64,000 bases of DNA from assembly GCF_023101765.2 (NCBI RefSeq), contig NC_064213.1, forward strand, positions 3,472,001-3,536,000. The letters are read 5' to 3'. How positions within the stretch are numbered: position 1 is the stretch's first letter; every line of letters begins with the position of its first letter. Shown here piece by piece: positions 59,520 through 64,000 of the stretch. The position numbers were made by a program, and so were the translations under genes. Source of the stretch: Spodoptera frugiperda (taxonomy: Eukaryota; Arthropoda; Insecta; Lepidoptera; Noctuidae). The notes below the pieces were generated by a model that was given only the letters and a program-made list of their open reading frames with translations, was not told where the DNA came from and did not search any database.

Positions 59520-59800
59520 ACACGTTGCGCGTACGGTGGGGTGACCGCTTCCCCGCACCCACTCATTAAGGGGGGTGGTGGCGAGGACAATGCATGTTTG
59601 TACTGCTTTTTGCCCATTTTTTTCATTATTTTTATTTCATTTCATTTCGCCCACCGCCCACACGTCCGCGCTCGCGATTGTGCGCCTCCGCTTTTTTATA
59701 ATTCGTTACCTTTTTTATCGGTCGCTCCATTTTCAGAGGATGGGTGGAGAGTGGGAGGCAGCACACGGGCGGGCAAACGCCGCGTTTCAAACGCTCACAT
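59520..59800. promoter_or_regulatory. CG-rich single-copy island
   Basis: 'TACGGTGGGGTGACCGCTTC', 'CCACACGTCCGCGCTCGCGA' and 'GCACACGGGCGGGCAAACGC' flank a T-rich centre. The 120-codon plus frame (59541-59903) and the 88-codon overlapping frame show no recognisable domain. The two islands at 58.6 and 59.5 kb may be one regulatory region. Confidence 0.35.
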
Positions 59801-60789
59801 TAAAAATCATAATCATCGCAATAATCGAACTGCCATTATGATAACGGATCTTATTTCCGTATTTTTAATCCAGGCAAGTGATCAACTTTATGTTTCTTGT
59901 TAACGATCCTATTATACGTATTTAAAAATTTTCACCATAACGCCGTATTCCATGTTAACATTTTATTGATCATAAACCGATATAAAATTAAAATATTTCA
60001 CACAATATCTGGTTCTAAAACAATTTTACAGTCGTTTTATTTAAATAATAATCGAATTAAATACTCAAACACAATTATTAATTAGTAATCGGCTGTCAGA
60101 AATTTTCGTTAACGAACGTTTATGATTCACGGTTTCAATTAAGTAAATCGAAGATTAGTTTTATTTTCTTTATAATTTTTTCAATAGTGTGCAAACCTAT
60201 AATTGGTTCGGTTGAGTTTAAGCTTTGTTGTTGCTGTGATAAAGTTTTATTTTCAGTAACGTGTGAATTGTCTAAGGTTGGGTGGATTAGATTGTGTGAA
60301 CGGCCCGTCTGTGTCGTCGGTTCCATATATCAGATAGCCACTCGATCTAAGTTGTGCATTACTCATATTGTTAATAGGTTCTTTGTTTGGTGCGATAGGT
60401 GAAGTGTATTGTTACCGGCCAGTCTCCGCGTTGCGATGGGAGATGTCCTATTGCTGAATAAATTGATGATTGCAACACTTTTATTTTTGTTTAATAGACT
60501 TTGTAATTTATCTCTTTTGTGTGTGTAATAGGATGGTGGTGGTGTTGCCAGTTGTTTTGACGGATATCGTTCGTTATCGACTTCTGTTTTCAGTTCTTTC
60601 TACGTTTAAACGTTTTTAGTTTATAACTGTATATAGTAATGATATATGAACATGATGCTTGTCTAATAAATAGGCACCTTTGAAACCATTTCAGTATAAA
60701 CGACAAAATACAGCGACGAATTAAAAGCAACGTTATCTTTTTTATCAGAACACATTCAATAAAAATGAAAATTGTAAATAAATACAGGA

Positions 60790-61050
60790 TTAGAACCGAC
60801 CATTAAGCAGTGTTTCCATTAATTTTAATGCGGACCGCTGACATTACGGGACAGAAGCCAATAGAGATTCCTAAACACTAAACATGTCCAACGTAACAAA
60901 AAACCCGCACGCGATATCAAATAAACGATCCGCAATTGCTACTTCATAATTTAATTAAACTTAGCACCGCGACGTAACAGGGAATTTAATTAAAAAAAGC
61001 CGATACAAAACGCGATATCCCGAACGGTTACTTCAAGCAAACATGATCAA
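60790..61050. promoter_or_regulatory. Single-copy island with TTAATTAA-type words
   Basis: 'GCGGACCGCTGACATTACGG', 'CCCGCACGCGATATCAAATA', 'AATTTAATTAAACTTAGC' and 'AAAACGCGATATCCCGAACG'; the word CGCGATATC occurs twice about 95 bp apart. Candidate enhancer by inference. Confidence 0.35.
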
Positions 61051-61101
61051 AAAACAATTACAGAAAAAAATATTAATATTAAAATAAAAATAATACAATC
61101 A

Positions 61102-61114
61102 AGAGAGAGAGAGA
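61102..61114 (+). repeat. (AG)n microsatellite
   Basis: A run of about six AG units that is also a GAGA-factor-type word, next to the 60.8-61.05 kb island. Confidence 0.8.
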
Positions 61115-61671
61115 CTCCACGCGTTCCGCTGTTCGAATTTATAAGTGTATTGAAAAAAAAAAGTATCGAAACTGGTTGTAATGTACGTGATTTCGCATTT
61201 TAATTCGTCTGTAATGTTGGAACATCTCCCTTTTTAAATGTTTATTGCGTATTTTTTTTCTTCTCGCATTATTAAGTGCGAGGGCGTGCGTTCGCGTGCA
61301 TATCTATGCGTACTTTGCATCAGATCTCATAGGCTGAAGATACAACATAAACTTAATACTATTGTGCTATTATTTGATCGACGCGTTGCCGCCATAAACT
61401 GTTTTGAATATTCATTCATACTTAATTGGATTTCTGTTATAAAGATCGTAAAAGTTGTGTGAATTATCTTGTGTCTGGTATTTTTGTAATGTTTATATAA
61501 TGTAACAATTGTTGTTTTATCGCTTACTCTCTATTCACTACCTAAGTTTGTTATTGCCGTGCTATGAAGCTTAGTGTTGATTGAACCTGTCGCACTTTCT
61601 TCTTAAGAAAAGACTTTAAAAACTATTTTTAGATTTCGAAAGAAATGTTCTGTCGCAGTTACAAACACTTT

Positions 61672-61813
61672 ACGGAGCTGCAGACTACCTAATGGGTTAC
61701 TGGGGTTCCAGCTCAAACCAGGAGTAGGAATGGAGTAATTTTTAGTCAAAAAGAGTTTGACACTCTCTCCAAGATGGAAAAATAGTCATTGTATGATTTT
61801 CCACCCACAAAAA
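61672..61813 (-). repeat. Family A repeat, diverged
   Basis: Reverse complement of family A: 'CGGAGCTGCAGACTACCTAA', 'TGGGTTACTGGGGTTCCAGC', 'CCAGGAGTAGGAATGGAGTA' and 'AGAGTTTGACACTCTCTCC'. Confidence 0.85.
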
Positions 61814-61928
61814 TAAGTTATATGTATATTTTAGTTTGTATATCGTTCATGAAAACATAGGATTTCCTACAACATTACTAAGATTACACTTATTAGCATT
61901 CTTAGATCAAGAGCAGTTTTTTATGGTT

Positions 61929-62002
61929 TAAGCAGCGAATGAGTGAATGAATCGCCTGATAGTAACCGATCACCGTCGCCTATCACCAGAGGAGTTACAA
62001 AA
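61929..62002 (-). repeat. Family B repeat, short fragment
   Basis: 'GAATCGCCTGATAGTAACCG' and 'ATCACCGTCGCCTATCACCA' followed by GAGGAGTTACAA are a diverged right block of family B, with a deletion of the 'GGACACCCGAAAC' part. Confidence 0.65.
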
Positions 62003-62460
62003 TGGTAAAAGGAGTATGTATTAGAAAGAAATATTATTCAATAGACTTTACTGTAACGCCAGGTCCAAGCTTCTTCAATGACCAATATTTTACTTAGCAA
62101 TTAAGCATTAAAATACGATTAATATGTGTAAGCACACAAGATATTGCCAATAAATATCAAATCTATTAAATTAAAGAAGACTATTTAATTGTTTATAATT
62201 TAAAATACATATTTATTAACTATTTATAGTCGTATCGAACAAAGGGCATTGATACAATCAATAGTCAATCGATTTGAACATAGCGTAATTATTTTTCTAG
62301 AGAAAGAAAGAAGAAGTTAACTTTTCTCTATTCTTTTAAGGTAATACCTATTAAACACTATGTAGACCCACGAAGTAATGAGAATCTTTGATTAGGAGCT
62401 TTCATAATTTGACATTTTAATAATGACCGTGTGTGTTACACGAAGAGTTTTTCCTTTTTC

Positions 62461-62560
62461 TAAGGAGTGTCAGACTCTTACTGACCATAAACCACCCTGT
62501 TCCTACTCCTACACTTTAAGCCGGGGCGGGGCCTCGGTAAGCCCGCTAGGTAAGCTTCGC
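62461..62560 (+). repeat. Family A repeat, 5'-truncated
   Basis: 'GGAGTGTCAGACTCTTACTG', 'ACCACCCTGTTCCTACTCCT' and 'GCCTCGGTAAGCCCGCTAGG'. The 91-codon frame over it is spurious. Confidence 0.85.
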
Positions 62561-62569
62561 AACGAAGAG

Positions 62570-63055
62570 GTGCGCTTGCGACCCCAAACGCTGTACATAA
62601 GAAAGTTTCAAACCTTTTTTTCCTTTTGTTATATTCACAACTTGTTTTTATCATCTGTCAGCGTATTTAGTGCATGTTCTTTCCCAAATCTATTTTGACA
62701 CAACGCAACATTGTGTTAGTCTTATAAGTAGTTACAATTTTAACTCTATTTTGTTGAGTCTAAATCTTTCAGACGTATTATCTCTAAAACAGATCGAAGA
62801 AATCTAACTTCTTTATTCACATCCTTCTTCATTAAGATCACTACACTCATCACGAATGAAAACAACATCACCTATTCGAACTATTTCAACTTTCAATATG
62901 GAAGGATTCAGACATTTACGTACACAAAGTTCACATAATCTTCTTATCTGAACACGTAATAGGTCAGAATGCAACCACAAGCGATACTAGTTCAAATAAT
63001 GGAACGCACATATTCCATGGCAACACCATTCCATAATTAAAACCAAATTCGTGCA
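62570..63055. other. AT-rich sequence, no feature recognised
   Basis: I see no repeat family member and no coding frame with recognisable content. Confidence 0.45.
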
Positions 63056-63059
63056 TTAG

Positions 63060-63260
63060 ACGCCCAGAATCATGTGCTAATTGCACAGGGCTACCAACAG
63101 TCGCGACGCGAGCCTGACAAACGACTTTGATCAATCACGTCCGTCCTCCGTGGGCAGCCCTGGCCGCGGCTGCGACGCCGAGATTTATATTTGTAGCAAC
63201 CCTAGCTTCGGAGGCGCTACGCCGTATTTACCGCTGTCAATATTAATTTTGATGCAATTT
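63060..63260. promoter_or_regulatory. GC-rich single-copy island; candidate exon or regulatory block
   Basis: 'CCAACAGTCGCGACGCGAGC', 'CACGTCCGTCCTCCGTGGGC', 'AGCCCTGGCCGCGGCTGCGA' and 'GGAGGCGCTACGCCGTATTT' lie between AT-rich flanks. 'GTGCTAATTGCACAG' at about 63073-63088 could be a branch point and 3' splice site. The 60-codon frame has no known domain. Confidence 0.3.
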
Positions 63261-63264
63261 TGAA

Positions 63265-64000
63265 CTCTATTTCTTGGTCAATAACGTTTTGTTTTGGGTT
63301 TTTCTAGTGTGCTGGTTATTTTTGCAAAGTTCGTGGATAACCATTTGGTGAGAAGCCGATGGGTTTACGCGTAGGATATTATTTTATGACGTGAGAAGTG
63401 ATGCTTAATCTAACGCTGTTTTGTAAAGTTTGTGTTCCAAAGAAGATACATTTTATACGATGATGTTTATTAGCATTAAATTGTAATTTTATACAGTTTA
63501 GAGCTAAGATTTTGTTGAAGATAACGTCTTATTGTTTCCTTAATGAATAGTTTTATAAGTAACTAGTATCAGAATATGACGCTTAATTTGACGTAGTAGC
63601 AGCTTAGAAACTATCATTAATGTAGCTTAGAAAAACTATTATTGAATATTTTTTGGAAACTATAAATAATTTGGTCCCAAATGTTTGAAGCAGTAATTAT
63701 TTTCACACCAATCTTCCTTTACACACATCGTTGAAACTAAATAAAACACGCCACCTAGCTAAAATCTCAAACTCAAACATAACATAACATAATTCCTTCG
63801 AAACAGTAGACGAGGTAACTTATTTAATCAGCTGCTACTTATTACCATAGTAATACATTTCACCTTTATTATAAGCGACAAAATTTCCAACCGCATAATG
63901 ATACCAAAAAAACGGTCCCAACGTTTTCACTATAACTTTTGTAATTTACAAGCCAATTAAAATAAAAAATGGGATGCACCCCACACCCACCCCTTTAATT
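63265..64000. other. AT-rich flank, no feature recognised
   Basis: I see no repeat family member, RNA gene or coding frame with recognisable content. Confidence 0.5.

Noticed and set aside
59541..59903. 120-codon open frame, second longest
   Set aside because: It is low-complexity and composition-driven, overlaps another 88-codon frame in a different phase, has no domain, and sits in a CG-rich patch where stops are rare.

Overview
This 64 kb window is AT-rich animal DNA. The interspersed repeats point to a moth, most likely a noctuid-type lepidopteran; this call rests on recalled repeat families, not on a gene. I find no intact protein-coding gene on either strand. The longest open frame is 140 codons and resembles no family I know. 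The only recognisable protein-coding sequence is the broken C-terminal tail of a non-LTR retrotransposon reverse-transcriptase ORF (17436-17618, minus). No rRNA, intact tRNA, CRISPR array or operon is visible. The window reads as a large intron or an intergenic desert.

Two kinds of material make it up. The first is a scatter of short non-autonomous repeats. These are: (A) a roughly 150-bp repeat carrying a conserved 'CAGACTCTTACTGACTAAA' core, in about ten copies in both orientations; (B) a roughly 260-300-bp composite repeat running from 'GGGAGAGCCATGCTTCG' to 'GATCACCTGATGGTAAGC', in full, internally deleted and one-ended copies; (C) three tRNA-headed SINE types (52349-52538, 56815-57041, 27541-27727); (D) LINE 3'-tail fragments; (E) a MITE of about 105-130 bp with 'AGAGTCATTNAATG' termini, four copies; (M) a hairpin MITE with 'CAGTACCCTTAGT' termini, about six copies; and (J) a fragmentary repeat with 'GACTAGTTTCAAGCC'. 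From 19 to 24.7 kb these are dense and include a local tandem duplication (20861-21988) whose two units each end in a shortened copy of MITE M.

The second kind is a series of single-copy, CpG-containing islands of higher complexity, often near TAATTA-type homeodomain core words, set in AT-rich sequence. The largest are at 3640-5880, 12690-13520, 25390-25620, 31060-31210, 33240-33440, 35500-35860, 36400-36660, 37370-37500, 38870-39070, 43010-43270, 44310-44560, 46590-47530, 48090-48300, 51830-51990, 58580-58930, 59520-59800, 60790-61050 and 63060-63260. By inference these are candidate cis-regulatory elements or non-coding exons of a developmental regulator outside the window. The 3.6-5.9 kb island, followed by two perfect CRE palindromes at 6.8 and 7.4 kb, is the best promoter candidate.

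The most unusual local structure is at 55760-55899: two perfect hairpins side by side (29-bp and 34-bp stems), each closed by the same tetraloop CTTT, with only six bases between them and no match to the repeat families around them.
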